NCBI GenBank assembly: GCA_024401975.1
Contig: JAKSKB010000002.1
Coordinates: 1-57,496 of the forward strand
Direction: 5' to 3'
Length of the DNA: 57,496 nucleotides
Source: Bacteroidales bacterium
GTDB lineage: Bacteria > Bacteroidota > Bacteroidia > Bacteroidales > UBA932
Below, piece by piece: positions 57,149 to 57,496 of the stretch. Under the pieces are notes generated by a model. It saw only the letters and a program-made list of their open reading frames with translations. It was not told the origin of the DNA and ran no database searches. The position numbers were made by a program, and so were the translations under genes. The stretch's first letter is position 1. The number at the start of each line of letters is the position of its first letter.

Positions 57149-57496
57149 TCATTCTCTCAAATAGTTCACAATCCCTTCCACGTGCGTCTCCACGATTGCT
57201 GACAGTGCTTCCTCCGTCTGGAGCCAGCGACATTCTTTCTCATTGGTCATAAAACCATTTTCAGATAGGACGCAGGGGCAGAGGGTCTTTCTGAGTATGT
57301 AGAAATCCTCTTCATAGTCAAAATCTCCGTCCTGCAAATCGCATCGCATTCTCATTGATGGAAGATTGATCTTGGCCGCCTCAGCAATCCGTTCTGCGAA
57401 CTCATCAGCGGCCGTTTGGCCTTTGGATGTATAAATGGACCAACCGGATGTTTTCGTCCATTGTGAGCCATTTCCGTGAGCATTGAAGTGGATACT
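57149..57496 (-). CDS. N-acetylmuramoyl-L-alanine amidase, C-terminal part (runs off the window)
   Basis: The frame stays open to the end of the window. SIHFNAHGNG carries a zinc-ligand His of the Amidase_3 fold, and CVLSENGFMTNEKE its catalytic Glu loop. SGWSIYTSKGQTAADEFAERI between them is characteristic of amidases found in Bacteroidales prophage-like and mobile elements. It cleaves the bond between MurNAc and the stem peptide. It is transcribed toward the nuclease pair, 40 nt away. Confidence 0.85.
   Translation of the reverse strand, partial: SIHFNAHGNGSQWTKTSGWSIYTSKGQTAADEFAERIAEAAKINLPSMRMRCDLQDGDFDYEEDFYILRKTLCPCVLSENGFMTNEKECRWLQTEEALSAIVETHVEGIVNYLRE

Noticed and set aside
54300..57496. 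Second copy of the ssrA 3' end as attR
   Set aside because: No match to the T-arm/acceptor sequence was found to the window edge; it could lie further out.

Overview
This window reads as a chromosomal segment of a Bacteroidota, order Bacteroidales. The evidence is the dcw cell-wall cluster in the order typical of that group, the recurrent -7 promoter element TAnnTTTG, weak or absent Shine-Dalgarno sequences, the glycan-degrading lipoproteins, and a tmRNA tag of the length seen in Bacteroidetes. Family and genus cannot be fixed from the sequence alone. Most of the window is moderately GC-rich; about 55.65-57.15 kb is clearly AT-rich.

Layout. (1) 1-6.3 kb: a sensor/PP2C-type phosphatase whose 5' part carries two in-frame TAG codons, then miaB (-), a small lipoprotein gene, a SPOR-domain gene, rpoN and radC (-). 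(2) 6.4-21.2 kb: the dcw cluster mraZ-rsmH-ftsL-like-ftsI-murE-mraY-murD-ftsW-murG-murC-ftsQ-ftsA-ftsZ, tightly packed with many overlaps. It takes lipid-linked peptidoglycan precursor synthesis through to septal assembly; murF, ddl and murB are not here. (3) 21.2-24.2 kb: gltX, rpiB, truB. (4) 24.2-32.1 kb: an eight-gene hexuronate operon behind a textbook promoter: kduD, kduI, a DUF4861 lipoprotein, uxaC, an SGNH esterase, kdgK, kdgA and an ExuT-like transporter. It turns unsaturated-uronate products into pyruvate and glyceraldehyde-3-phosphate. (5) 32.1-36.3 kb, minus strand: lplA, a SIS-domain sugar isomerase and a MarR regulator in one unit; rhaB and a deoxynucleoside kinase in another. 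(6) 36.5-41.8 kb: MBL hydrolase, uvrA, a short nucleoside kinase and a DMT transporter. (7) 41.8-48.1 kb, minus strand: a GH78 rhamnosidase with a frameshift behind its signal peptide, a lipoprotein with three DUF1080 domains, and an S41 protease. (8) 48.1-53.9 kb: rdgB and recO (+), a GH95-like and a GH29 fucosidase gene pair (-), and a TlpA-like lipoprotein (+). (9) 53.9-57.5 kb: ssrA (tmRNA), a DEDDh exonuclease, a YdeI-family gene, then an AT-rich pair (unknown protein plus PD-(D/E)XK nuclease) and a truncated amidase at the window edge.

Points that deserve attention: the AT-rich nuclease pair near ssrA, the cluster of near-leaderless genes, the two disrupted reading frames (5' phosphatase, GH78), the triple DUF1080 lipoprotein, and a tmRNA tag predicted to end in Ala-Cys rather than Ala-Ala.
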